From Colwellia sp. 75C3 (GTDB lineage: Bacteria > Pseudomonadota > Gammaproteobacteria > Enterobacterales > Alteromonadaceae): a DNA stretch of 33,877 nucleotides. Location: contig NZ_PJAU01000039.1 in NCBI RefSeq assembly GCF_002836255.1, forward strand, positions 1 to 33,877. The letters are read 5' to 3'. The notes below the pieces were generated by a model. It was given only the letters and a program-made list of their open reading frames with translations, searched no databases and was not told the origin of the DNA. The position numbers and the translations under genes were made by a program. Of this stretch, positions 16,905 to 25,260 are shown piece by piece (the first letter of the stretch is position 1; the number at the start of each line of letters is the position of its first letter).

Positions 16905-16999
16905 GTTAACAAACGCCTTTAACTCTCAATTTCAATCGACAGCTAAATACCGCTAACTTAATACCGATAACTTTATGTCGATAAGTTAAAATAGCTGAG

Positions 17000-17593
17000 T
17001 TAATTCATTTTTTGTTGGCGAACTAATAATGCTAAGCCCATTAATACTAGAATGATAGACGTCGGCTCTGGTACATCAACAGGATTACCTGAAGTAACAG
17101 AATAAGCTATATCGCTACTACTAACATGAGTAAAAGCATCGCCAAAATCATCACCAAAATCTAAGTTACTTAAATTTAAAGTGCTTGAGCCATTGCCAAT
17201 CACAGTAAAGTCAACACTAGCTAAGACAAAGCTATTTAAACCATCTTGCACGGCTAATAGTTCTTCCCACCAAGCATAACTGATTTCTGATAAAGCTAAA
17301 CTATCAGCAATAACATCAGTATATTGATCACTACCTACGTCAACATTGAGTTTATTACCAAAAGTGGTAGATACATAGTCTATTAACGAATTATCCCAAG
17401 AGACCGTAAAGTCAAAAGAAGCCAGTAATTTCTGAAAACCAACAGAGTCTTCTTCAATACCCGAAATAATAAAATCTGCGGTTAATACATCACCAATTTG
17501 GTAACTGTCTTGATTCAACTCAACACTGAGCAATGTTGCCTGACTACTTAGCGAAACTAGAAGTAGTGTTATCAGTAGTATTGTTTTTTTCAT
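17000..17593 (-). CDS. PEP-CTERM surface protein with a cohesin-like domain
   Basis: The 197-residue product has a signal peptide (about 1-19, ending SSQA), one beta-rich domain (about 20-165) and a PEP-CTERM tail (PEPTS at 175-179, a hydrophobic stretch, then a basic end RQQK). The tail marks a substrate for exosortase, which is not encoded here. The domain has the pattern of a type I cohesin: a first strand LLSVELNQDSYQIGD, then LASFDFTVSWDNSLIDYV, and late LASVDFTVIGNGSSTLNL. It follows the dockerin-bearing nuclease gene by 39 bp on the same strand, with a good ribosome site (AAGGAA). I infer that it is the receptor that holds that nuclease at the cell surface or in the matrix. A general cohesin-fold carbohydrate- or protein-binding role is the alternative. 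Confidence 0.75.
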   Translation of the reverse strand: MKKTILLITLLLVSLSSQATLLSVELNQDSYQIGDVLTADFIISGIEEDSVGFQKLLASFDFTVSWDNSLIDYVSTTFGNKLNVDVGSDQYTDVIADSLALSEISYAWWEELLAVQDGLNSFVLASVDFTVIGNGSSTLNLSNLDFGDDFGDAFTHVSSSDIAYSVTSGNPVDVPEPTSIILVLMGLALLVRQQKMN

Positions 17594-17632
17594 TGTTAAT
17601 TCCTTTTTAATTTATTTGTTAATTGAATAAAA

Positions 17633-20600
17633 TTAATTTTGTTCTACAGCACAGCGAGAACGCGTACATAAAGACATTAGTGCTCTTACATCACGACTAT
17701 TAACTAGGTCATCGTTATTGAAGTCATACTGAATATCGTCAACATCACCGCTGCGAACCATAGCGGAGAATTGATTGACATCATTTCGGTCAATATCACC
17801 ATCCGCATCAAAATCACCGACGAGTTCAACTTGGCTCGTTAAATTCAGTGAAACAATAACCGGATCATGATCTGATGCACGATAAGCATCTTCAGCAAAG
17901 TACTTTGATAATTGCTCAGACGACTTATATTCCGTGTTGTAATCAAAAATACGAGGTTCATCGGCATTGATATGCCAAACGGTGGTATCGACAACTTGGC
18001 TAGCTAAGTCATTACTTGCTAAGGCGTGATCTAAGTAACCTATCTCACCGCCAAAACTGTAAGAGTAACCCGCACTTCCTAAATGATCTGCCACCAAGTT
18101 ATGATAATTACTGTCGGTAATGGCATTGATTGGGTCTTCTTTACCATAAGCATTTAAATCACCAATGATAAGAAAATCACTATCGGTAGAGCCGGTAGGG
18201 TTAGTAGTTAGCCATGCAGTTAAACCCTGTGCAGCTTGAGTTCTCAGTTCATTCCAACATCCTTGGCCATCGCCTTGATCAAGGTTATTGCCTGAAGCAC
18301 TGCCGCAACTTCCTTTAGACTTGAAGTGATTAACCGCAATTGTTAATTCTTCATTAGTCGCTATTTCTTTGAAGGTCTGTACCAGCGGTTGACGGTTACC
18401 ATAATCAAATGGACTTTGATTAGTCGTGACTGCATCACCCATCAAAACAACGGTAGCTGGCTTATAAATAAAACCGACCGTTATTGCATCACCACCAATA
18501 CCAGCTTGGTTGATGCTAACGTAGTTATATGTGCCAGCACCTAGTTGCACATTCACCTGTGACACAAGTTCAGCAATGGCTGAATTACTAGCAAAGCCAT
18601 CGTTTTCTAGCTCCATCAGACCAACAACATCGGCATTAATCTCTACTAAAGCTGACACTATTTTACTCGTTTGACGAGTAAATTCTTCTAGATTATCCGC
18701 ACCGCGCGCCGTAGGAAAACCTTGACCAGCCCCATCACCATTAAAGTAATTTAATACATTAAAGCTTGCTACTTTCAACGAACCTGCCCCGGTAATATCG
18801 GGTTGTGCAGTTCTCGCATTAGTAGGACTAAACTGTGGAGTGTTGGTAGGTAAAAGACGATAAGTATTAAAACTATAATCAATAACGCCTGTTAAGTTAG
18901 CAACAGAATCACCTAAACGTAACGTATTTTGATAGCTCAATCCCGGTGCAGGAAATGGCACGTTATCAGGGTTTTGCGCATTATTCATATCATCTAAGGT
19001 GATACGATTCCGACTGTTTTTATCGGCTAAAGCGATAGCTTGTTCACTACCTGCATTATAGATATTAGTAGGAAGAATCAAACGCCCATTAGATAATGTT
19101 AATTGACCAAAGCGTGCCAAATTATAGGTATCACTTACTTTTAAGGTATCAGAGAAGCTAACCGCCATTCCTTCAATGGTTTCCCAGTAATCGGTAGTTG
19201 ATACGGGTAAAGACACCATAGTCGCTGCAATTGGCTCACCAACACCACAATCAATAAAGTCAGTTGTTGCGGTTAACTGAGTACGACCATAACTCTCTTT
19301 TATACTGCCGTTTATTCGTACTTTATTGCCCGCGGTAGGAAAGTTTACAATATCGTTAAAATAAACAAAGATAGCTTCAGAAGACAGTAAATTTGTATCA
19401 GTATCTTGTGCTTCTTCTTGAACAAAATAGCCTTTTAAACTTGGCACAGCAAAAGTTACCGTCCCCTCAATCACCTTAACTTCGCCAATAACAGTTGAGT
19501 CTGTGCCACTTCCTTGGATTGCATTAATAAGATCGGCATCATCACCACACATTCCTATTACCGGGTCTTCACCTGTCCCAGGGTCTGTCGGTGGAGCAGT
19601 AGATAAATGGCTGCCTAAGTTCTCAAAAGTATCTTTTGAATTTGATGCCCATTGATCTGCTTTAATAAAGTCATCTGTACGGTCGGAGTCTCCAGAGTTT
19701 ACTGACGCTAAGCGAACTAATGAAGTATCTTTGCCCCAATTTTGTCTAACACCATAGGTACCGATATTATCAATAATAATATCGCCATGAACGAGTTCGA
19801 TATAATCGTCACCATTAAAGTTAACGGCTCCGACAAAGTGGTCAATATAAGGGACTAAAGCACTATCATTTGCAATTTGACTTGAACCTAAAACCACCAC
19901 ATCATTTGCGAGTAGTTGCCCAGTTAATGTGTAGCTACCCGTTACAGTTGAACTACCGTTGGAATAAAGTTTGAATTGATAATTAGTTAAGTCGATAGTT
20001 GCATCAGTCGGGTTATAAATTTCTATCGCTTTATTGAAACTCGAGCCTTCAACGTATTCGGAGAAAAACAAATCAACGCCTGGCTCTGTGGGATCTACCG
20101 GATCCACTGGGTCGACGGGGTCAACCGGATCTACGGGGCCAACATCTGAACATGATGCACTGTAAAGGGTTGCAATCCACTCAGGATGGTCAATAAATGG
20201 GTTACGGTTTCCTTGAAACTCATAAATTTTATTATTTCGATTAATTTCAAAGTCATCAACGGGATCCGCTTCACTCCACGCTAATAACGTACATAACTTA
20301 CCTAATTTAGCTTCACCGCCAGAGGTGAGCATATCAACAACTTGTAAATCAGGTGTCACCGAATCCAATCCTGCATAGCGCGTATCCATATACAAAACGA
20401 TACGAGCAACATCACCTTTTACTGCGTCTCTTGGTTCAAAAGAATTACCATCGACGCGATTTTCTGGCGACTCTGGCAAAGCATTATCACTGTTATCGAA
20501 ATCTAAATTTCCTCGTGACGAGTTAACCGAAATATCAGTAGGTCTTAAGTGATGAATATCTGAATAAGCAAAGGCACTAGAGCTAGGGAAACCATGGCTT

Positions 20601-21601
20601 TTTGCCCATACATGTTCGCGGTTCCAATTATCAGGATTTGTCGATTGTGAACCGCTACCGTTTGAGTGTTTTGATTTTGAAAGACCGCGATAAAATAAAA
20701 TGACATTGTCAGGGTTTAGGGGATCTTCATCCGTTACGGTTAGTGCAGTCCACGCTTCTGAATAAGTTAACTGCTTATGATTTGCCGAAATAACGTCATT
20801 GATATTGCTTCGGATAACGTCAGCATTTTGTGCTGACTCAATAGCGTTAATAACAGGAGCATAATAGCTGGTGTCATCAAAGTCTGCGGCACTCACTATT
20901 CGGCTTAAGTCTGGGCAATTATAGCAAGCATTCGTGACAGTACCGCCGTCATTGTTATCGCCACCATTATCTCCTCCATCGTCAACACCAGAGGTAATTA
21001 ACACATCATCTAAACGTATGTATTCCGTGCCTGAGTTATTTGCCATAGACACTTTAACTTGCAGGCTACTTCCTTCAGGAATGGCTTGAGTGATAGTGAC
21101 GGCAGTAAAGTCATCAATTAAGGTATGACTATCATTGCCCTTGCCTTGCCAGTTTTCTACCCTGACAAAAGGGGCATTATCTACTGAGTATGACAGGTCA
21201 AAGAAATCAGCTGACTCATGGTTACCATTTTCCTCTGCTAAAACAGAGAGTTTTACATTATTCTTCCCTTGAATACTAATAGACTCTGACAGCCAATCGA
21301 CACTACCATCAACATCTCTAGCCTCGACTTTACTATTGCTCACTTTAAACCAATCGCTGTTCGCCGTTAGTTGAGCATTACTCACATCAATAGACCAACG
21401 CGTAACGCCACTCATATCAACTGTATCAAAAACAGCGCCTTTATCGGCTAGGGTCGCGTCATTAAAATCTTCTGACCAAAGTGTTTGTGCACTTAACGCA
21501 CTGTGAGTCACAAAACTTGAAGCTACACACAGTGCAATCAAGCTTACATTTAACTTACCATTGCCAAAGAATCGATTTGGCCTTGCCTTACTAGTATTCA
21601 T
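17633..21601 (-). CDS. Large secreted ExeM/NucH-type nuclease with endonuclease I, lamin-tail, EEP and dockerin-like domains
   Basis: The 1322-residue product carries a signal peptide (about 1-38), a beta-sandwich region (40-205), and an endonuclease I domain (about 230-480) with the His-Me finger motif NREHVWAKSHG, H330 being the likely catalytic base. A proline/aspartate linker of five VDP units follows. Next come a lamin-tail domain (about 508-625, FFSEYVEGSSFNKAIEIYN), an OB-like region (about 675-790), and an endonuclease/exonuclease/phosphatase domain (about 935-1250) with SFNVLNYF, LMELENDGF, NHFKSKG and SDHDPVI. The last 63 residues resemble a dockerin: two calcium loops at about 1263-1274 (DFDADGDIDRNDV) and 1293-1305 (DFNNDDLVNSRDV). 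ExeM-type enzymes degrade extracellular DNA, supporting phosphorus supply and biofilm turnover. The dockerin end replaces the usual sorting tail. The start ATG 21601 has GGAGAG. It forms an operon with the cohesin-like PEP-CTERM gene. Confidence 0.9.
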   Translation of the reverse strand: MNTSKARPNRFFGNGKLNVSLIALCVASSFVTHSALSAQTLWSEDFNDATLADKGAVFDTVDMSGVTRWSIDVSNAQLTANSDWFKVSNSKVEARDVDGSVDWLSESISIQGKNNVKLSVLAEENGNHESADFFDLSYSVDNAPFVRVENWQGKGNDSHTLIDDFTAVTITQAIPEGSSLQVKVSMANNSGTEYIRLDDVLITSGVDDGGDNGGDNNDGGTVTNACYNCPDLSRIVSAADFDDTSYYAPVINAIESAQNADVIRSNINDVISANHKQLTYSEAWTALTVTDEDPLNPDNVILFYRGLSKSKHSNGSGSQSTNPDNWNREHVWAKSHGFPSSSAFAYSDIHHLRPTDISVNSSRGNLDFDNSDNALPESPENRVDGNSFEPRDAVKGDVARIVLYMDTRYAGLDSVTPDLQVVDMLTSGGEAKLGKLCTLLAWSEADPVDDFEINRNNKIYEFQGNRNPFIDHPEWIATLYSASCSDVGPVDPVDPVDPVDPVDPTEPGVDLFFSEYVEGSSFNKAIEIYNPTDATIDLTNYQFKLYSNGSSTVTGSYTLTGQLLANDVVVLGSSQIANDSALVPYIDHFVGAVNFNGDDYIELVHGDIIIDNIGTYGVRQNWGKDTSLVRLASVNSGDSDRTDDFIKADQWASNSKDTFENLGSHLSTAPPTDPGTGEDPVIGMCGDDADLINAIQGSGTDSTVIGEVKVIEGTVTFAVPSLKGYFVQEEAQDTDTNLLSSEAIFVYFNDIVNFPTAGNKVRINGSIKESYGRTQLTATTDFIDCGVGEPIAATMVSLPVSTTDYWETIEGMAVSFSDTLKVSDTYNLARFGQLTLSNGRLILPTNIYNAGSEQAIALADKNSRNRITLDDMNNAQNPDNVPFPAPGLSYQNTLRLGDSVANLTGVIDYSFNTYRLLPTNTPQFSPTNARTAQPDITGAGSLKVASFNVLNYFNGDGAGQGFPTARGADNLEEFTRQTSKIVSALVEINADVVGLMELENDGFASNSAIAELVSQVNVQLGAGTYNYVSINQAGIGGDAITVGFIYKPATVVLMGDAVTTNQSPFDYGNRQPLVQTFKEIATNEELTIAVNHFKSKGSCGSASGNNLDQGDGQGCWNELRTQAAQGLTAWLTTNPTGSTDSDFLIIGDLNAYGKEDPINAITDSNYHNLVADHLGSAGYSYSFGGEIGYLDHALASNDLASQVVDTTVWHINADEPRIFDYNTEYKSSEQLSKYFAEDAYRASDHDPVIVSLNLTSQVELVGDFDADGDIDRNDVNQFSAMVRSGDVDDIQYDFNNDDLVNSRDVRALMSLCTRSRCAVEQN
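20090..20134 (-). repeat. Five 9-bp repeats coding for the VDP linker of the nuclease
   Basis: Five consecutive degenerate copies of a 9-bp unit encode Val-Asp-Pro five times between the endonuclease I and lamin-tail domains. Codon use varies from copy to copy. This is a flexible or rigid interdomain linker, and its copy number may vary between strains. Confidence 0.85.
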
Positions 21602-21936
21602 TTTATCTCTCCAGATTTTTTATTACTATTAGTGAAAAAATACTGCTATTGGCTAAAACTTCAACTTGATTCTGCACGATTAATGTTACAGTTTTGTTAT
21701 TTAACAGTAGGATTCTTGTAAATCCTGACTAAATAGTCAACAGTTAATTTCATATAAAACAGTCATTACTAGTAAAACAATGCGTGTGGTCAGATAGAGC
21801 AAGGGATTCAGCTTGTATTTGTTTTTGTACGAATAAAATTAAGTAATGTTTATCTGTTTTTATCGGAAGAGGTGAAATCGATGTGGTAATAAGTAGGTGG
21901 AAATATATTATATAGACTGGAATTGAGAAATAAAAA
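21602..21936. other. Upstream region of the nuclease operon
   Basis: This AT-rich stretch carries the nuclease promoter on the minus strand and no convincing ORF. I could not choose a clear -35/-10 pair. The ribosome site GGAGAG lies just before the start. Confidence 0.5.
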
Positions 21937-21955
21937 AAGCCCCTAAATGGGGCTT
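21937..21955 (-). terminator. Intrinsic terminator of the adhesin secretion/regulation operon
   Basis: AAGCCCC and GGGGCTT form a perfect seven-base stem around a five-base loop. On the minus strand a run of seven T residues follows, so this ends the transcript of the LapD-type gene, which stops 56 bp upstream. Confidence 0.88.
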
Positions 21956-22010
21956 AAATATGGTTAGTTAGGTATTTTGTTACTAATACATTTTAGCGAG
22001 TCATATAGAC

Positions 22011-23951
22011 TTATATCTTCACTATATCGGTGGGCGGTAGAATATAGCCTTGGTATCCATCAGCTCTAAGAAGCTTGATAGTTTCTAGGTGTTTTTCATC
22101 TTCAATTCCGGTGATAATAACCTTAATATTTAATCCTCGAGCAATATTTACCAGTGCACGACAAAGTTCTAAATTTTGTTGATTCTCTTCATCTTTTTCA
22201 TTGTTATAACAGGAGAGTGATAGATCTAATTTTATATAGTCGGGTTTTAATTCCTGTAAATAAGTCAGAGATCCCATCTGTCTGCCACAATTATCTACAC
22301 CAAATTTAGCCCCTGACTTCTCAATTATTTCACAAAGTTGGATACATGCCGCTAAATTTTGAGTAACTCCAGCTTCTGATATTTCAAAATTTATTTTTTC
22401 TGGGTTTTTCATTTTTTCTAGATAGGAAGAAAGCCAAAGATGAAATTCTACATTGGATATACTTTCTCGCGATAAATTCACTGCAATTGGCTCAACGTTT
22501 AACGCAAATAAATTATCTTCATTTATTGCCTCTAATAAGCACTGGTCTAACTGATGCCCAAGAGAGAAACGTTCAACATAGGGCATGAACTGCCCTGCTT
22601 GCACTATTTTCCCTTCAATTTCTAAACGGCAATAAATTTCACGTTGTATCACCTTGTTATCATGACATTGTTGAATAGGCTGCCATTGAAAGATAAAATC
22701 ATTATTGTTGATCGATTGTACCAGTTGGTTCCGCCAAGCTTCTCGACTAAATTCTTTCTCTTTTTCAACATAAAACCAATGGCTTGTTTTATTTTCATTC
22801 AATGCTTTTTGTAGAGCGTTATCTGCTTGTGCTAAAAGCTCAGGTCGTGTGATCCCTTGACTCCGCTCAGCAATACCAATAGCAAACTGCTGATTAGGTT
22901 CAAAGTCTACATTTAATATTTCTTGATTGATCAGCCGTATTAAAGATTGTAAATACTCACTCACCTGCTCTTTATCAGCTTTCCTAATTAAAAAAGCAAA
23001 CTCGGTATTAGATATACGGGCAACTAAGGCTTCAGAAGAAAGAGGCAACTCTGTTGTTAACTTATTCGAAAGCGTTTTAATCGTTTGGTCACGCATCTGA
23101 TAACCATACTTGCTATGTATCTCATCTAACCAACTGAAATCAGCTAAGAGTAGTGCGCCAAGATCTGGCTCGCTTAACCAACTATTAAGTTGCCCTGTAA
23201 GATACAAGCGATTAGGAAGTTGCGATACCTGGTCACATAACGTATGTTTTTTAAGACTATCCACTTCTTCATCTAAGGCGCTAAAAACATGTTTCAACTG
23301 TCCGGACATTGAGTTAATTGCACCCACCACTTCTTTCAACTCAATAGTTGAAGGCATGGCCATATCTGAATGAAATTTTCTTTCAGATACATCTCGAGCA
23401 TGTCTAGCAACTTCATATAATGGTTTTAAAATCACTTTTAAGCGAAGGTGTAGTACTAGAACAGTAAGAAGAAAAAGCGCTGATAAAATCATGAGTGTAT
23501 CATTCATAATACGCCATAACTCTCGATAACCAATGGCAGGATTAGACTCGATTTTAAGCGTCGCTAGTTGCAACCAACCCGAAGTAATAGTTGCCTCTTT
23601 GCTCTGTTTTTCAAAAAGATTTAAATTAATAAACCATTGAGGAACTTCTTTAACCGCAACATCATTTTCCCAAACTTTCTCTTTCTTATCAGCAAGCCAA
23701 GTTAATTTAACTTTTTTATAGAATCCACCTTCAAAAATAACATTCACTAATGTATTAGCCGTCGCTTCATCACCAGTTTCTAAATGTGGCTTGAGACTTA
23801 AAGTGAGTGATGTCAGCGTGTTATTCAAATCGGATTCCATTTGATTAACCATGAAGGCTTTAGTTTCAGTAAACTGAAAATAGACCAAACAAGACATCAT
23901 TAATAAAAACAATGTAAATAACAGTGAATTTATTTGATTTAAAAGGGTCAT
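22011..23951 (-). CDS. lapD: LapD-type inner-membrane c-di-GMP receptor (degenerate GGDEF-EAL)
   Basis: The 646-residue product has a membrane helix (about 8-27), a periplasmic LapD/MoxY-type domain (about 28-150), a second helix (about 152-170), a HAMP region, and degenerate GGDEF and EAL domains. The GGDEF site reads RISNTEF (312-318) and the EAL site reads EIYCRLE (438-444), so neither catalytic motif is intact. In LapD this arrangement binds c-di-GMP at the EAL domain and, when bound, uses the periplasmic domain to sequester the LapG protease, which protects the adhesin. The gene begins 4 bp after the LapG stop and is last in the operon. In Shewanella the same gene is called bpfD. Identity is strong from domains plus context. 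Confidence 0.92.
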   Translation of the reverse strand: MTLLNQINSLLFTLFLLMMSCLVYFQFTETKAFMVNQMESDLNNTLTSLTLSLKPHLETGDEATANTLVNVIFEGGFYKKVKLTWLADKKEKVWENDVAVKEVPQWFINLNLFEKQSKEATITSGWLQLATLKIESNPAIGYRELWRIMNDTLMILSALFLLTVLVLHLRLKVILKPLYEVARHARDVSERKFHSDMAMPSTIELKEVVGAINSMSGQLKHVFSALDEEVDSLKKHTLCDQVSQLPNRLYLTGQLNSWLSEPDLGALLLADFSWLDEIHSKYGYQMRDQTIKTLSNKLTTELPLSSEALVARISNTEFAFLIRKADKEQVSEYLQSLIRLINQEILNVDFEPNQQFAIGIAERSQGITRPELLAQADNALQKALNENKTSHWFYVEKEKEFSREAWRNQLVQSINNNDFIFQWQPIQQCHDNKVIQREIYCRLEIEGKIVQAGQFMPYVERFSLGHQLDQCLLEAINEDNLFALNVEPIAVNLSRESISNVEFHLWLSSYLEKMKNPEKINFEISEAGVTQNLAACIQLCEIIEKSGAKFGVDNCGRQMGSLTYLQELKPDYIKLDLSLSCYNNEKDEENQQNLELCRALVNIARGLNIKVIITGIEDEKHLETIKLLRADGYQGYILPPTDIVKI

Positions 23952-23955
23952 TATT

Positions 23956-24654
23956 TTACTCCATTCTCAATTTCGGTTGTTTAAGGTTTGAGATTCCCAT
24001 ACGCTGGTTCAAGTCTGTCCAACGTTTTAGACGTTGTGATTTACCTGCAAGCACATCTTGGCTTTTCTTTTTATTAAGCCATAGCTGCTTACCATTAAAG
24101 CTATAAATAGGAATGAGATCTTTGCGTTTTGTAGCGGGTTTTATTTTACCGTTGATATTATCAAGGATGAGTGGCACCGAACTAGGTGTATGATAATAAG
24201 CGACAACCATATGGTATTGATTTAGTGTCACTGCTTTTACCATCGAAATACGCATTTTTTTATCGGGAATACCAAGCTCTAATAAAGTAAAGTATTTGGC
24301 AATGGCAAAATCTTCACAATCACCGGCATTTGCACCTAAAAACTCAATAGGTGTTGCCCAATAATTACTTACACCCCAGAGCTTTATATCATCAGTAAAA
24401 TGTAACAAATTAAAAAAATTATTGACCTTTTCAAGTTGTTTCTGTTCATCTAATAGATAAGAGTCGTCCATTAAACGGAACCATGCCTTGCCTCTTTTTC
24501 CTGCACGTTCACCGTAATTACTCTTCAGTGCCGATATAATTTGTGATTCATTCAACGAGCTTGTTTTTTTTGCATATAAAATAGTATTAATGAGCAGTAA
24601 TAAAGTACTGATTATCAGTACTTTATAAACAGAAAAAACAAGTGTTTTATTCAC
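23956..24654 (-). CDS. lapG: LapG-type periplasmic cysteine protease (transglutaminase-like)
   Basis: The 232-residue protein belongs to the bacterial transglutaminase-like cysteine proteinase family. It has an N-terminal hydrophobic signal (about 8-28). The catalytic triad is visible: C113 in GDCEDFA, H148 in QYHMVVAYY and D165 in LILDN. LapG cuts near the N-terminus of the giant adhesin, at an Ala-Ala type site that lies outside this window, and releases it from the outer membrane when c-di-GMP is low. LapG enzymes need calcium, and the acidic DCED region is where it binds. The gene lies 3 bp after the OmpA-like gene and 4 bp before lapD, so it is co-transcribed and probably translationally coupled. 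In Shewanella the name is bpfG. Confidence 0.94.
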   Translation of the reverse strand: MNKTLVFSVYKVLIISTLLLLINTILYAKKTSSLNESQIISALKSNYGERAGKRGKAWFRLMDDSYLLDEQKQLEKVNNFFNLLHFTDDIKLWGVSNYWATPIEFLGANAGDCEDFAIAKYFTLLELGIPDKKMRISMVKAVTLNQYHMVVAYYHTPSSVPLILDNINGKIKPATKRKDLIPIYSFNGKQLWLNKKKSQDVLAGKSQRLKRWTDLNQRMGISNLKQPKLRME

Positions 24655-24657
24655 CTC

Positions 24658-25260
24658 TTACTCTACTTCACTATCAACGCTGTAGATGGTCCATTTCATA
24701 TCAGTAAGGCTTTTATCGCTGCTAATTTCAGCAACAATACGTCTGTTTTTTTCATGGCTATATTCATCGTCTCCCTCGAATAGGAGTTTTTCAAATCCAT
24801 AACCCACCGTTGTAATACGATCACTGGCAATATCAAACCGTTGAATTAAAATATCTTTAATTGATCTAGCTCGATTTTTTGACAATTTTTTATTATGCGT
24901 AGCAGAGCCTAAAATACTAGTATGCCCTTCAATAGATACACTAACTTGTGGGTATTCAGTCATAAAATCAGCTAATTCTTTAATTTTAGGTAAATACTCA
25001 CTTTTCACCACAGAGGAGTTCGTATCAAAGTTGACGTCTAACCTATGTCTTACTGTATGGACGGTACTAGAGCCACAACCATTGTTACCAACCTTTGCTC
25101 CTATATTACTATCAGGACAGTCATCCCGAGCTTTAATAATACCGTCGCCTTCACTATCTGTTAAATCAAACTTTTGTGTTGTTGGCTCTGGTGTCATGTC
25201 AATAACATGTACCGAGCAAGCAGAAAGAAATAACACACATATAAAGATTATAAATTTCAT
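24658..25260 (-). CDS. OmpA-family lipoprotein of the adhesin operon
   Basis: The start is ATG 25260, which overlaps the TGA of the TolC-type gene (ATGA) and has GGAG just before it; a longer open frame to 25296 has no support. The 200-residue product has a lipoprotein signal with lipobox LSA-C16. A short calcium-type repeat (DSEGDGIIKARDDCPDS) with two cysteines follows. The C-terminal OmpA domain (about 85-185) binds peptidoglycan, with IEGHTSILGSATHNKKLSKNRARSI as its signature in two parts. A gene of this type sits at the same place in the Shewanella bpf operon. I infer that it ties the outer-membrane secretion channel or the adhesin to the cell wall. Confidence 0.88.
   Translation of the reverse strand: MKFIIFICVLFLSACSVHVIDMTPEPTTQKFDLTDSEGDGIIKARDDCPDSNIGAKVGNNGCGSSTVHTVRHRLDVNFDTNSSVVKSEYLPKIKELADFMTEYPQVSVSIEGHTSILGSATHNKKLSKNRARSIKDILIQRFDIASDRITTVGYGFEKLLFEGDDEYSHEKNRRIVAEISSDKSLTDMKWTIYSVDSEVE

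Noticed and set aside
22011..23951. LapD-type protein as an active diguanylate cyclase or phosphodiesterase
   Set aside because: The GGDEF site reads SNTEF and the EAL site reads EIY, so both catalytic centres look lost; receptor function fits better.
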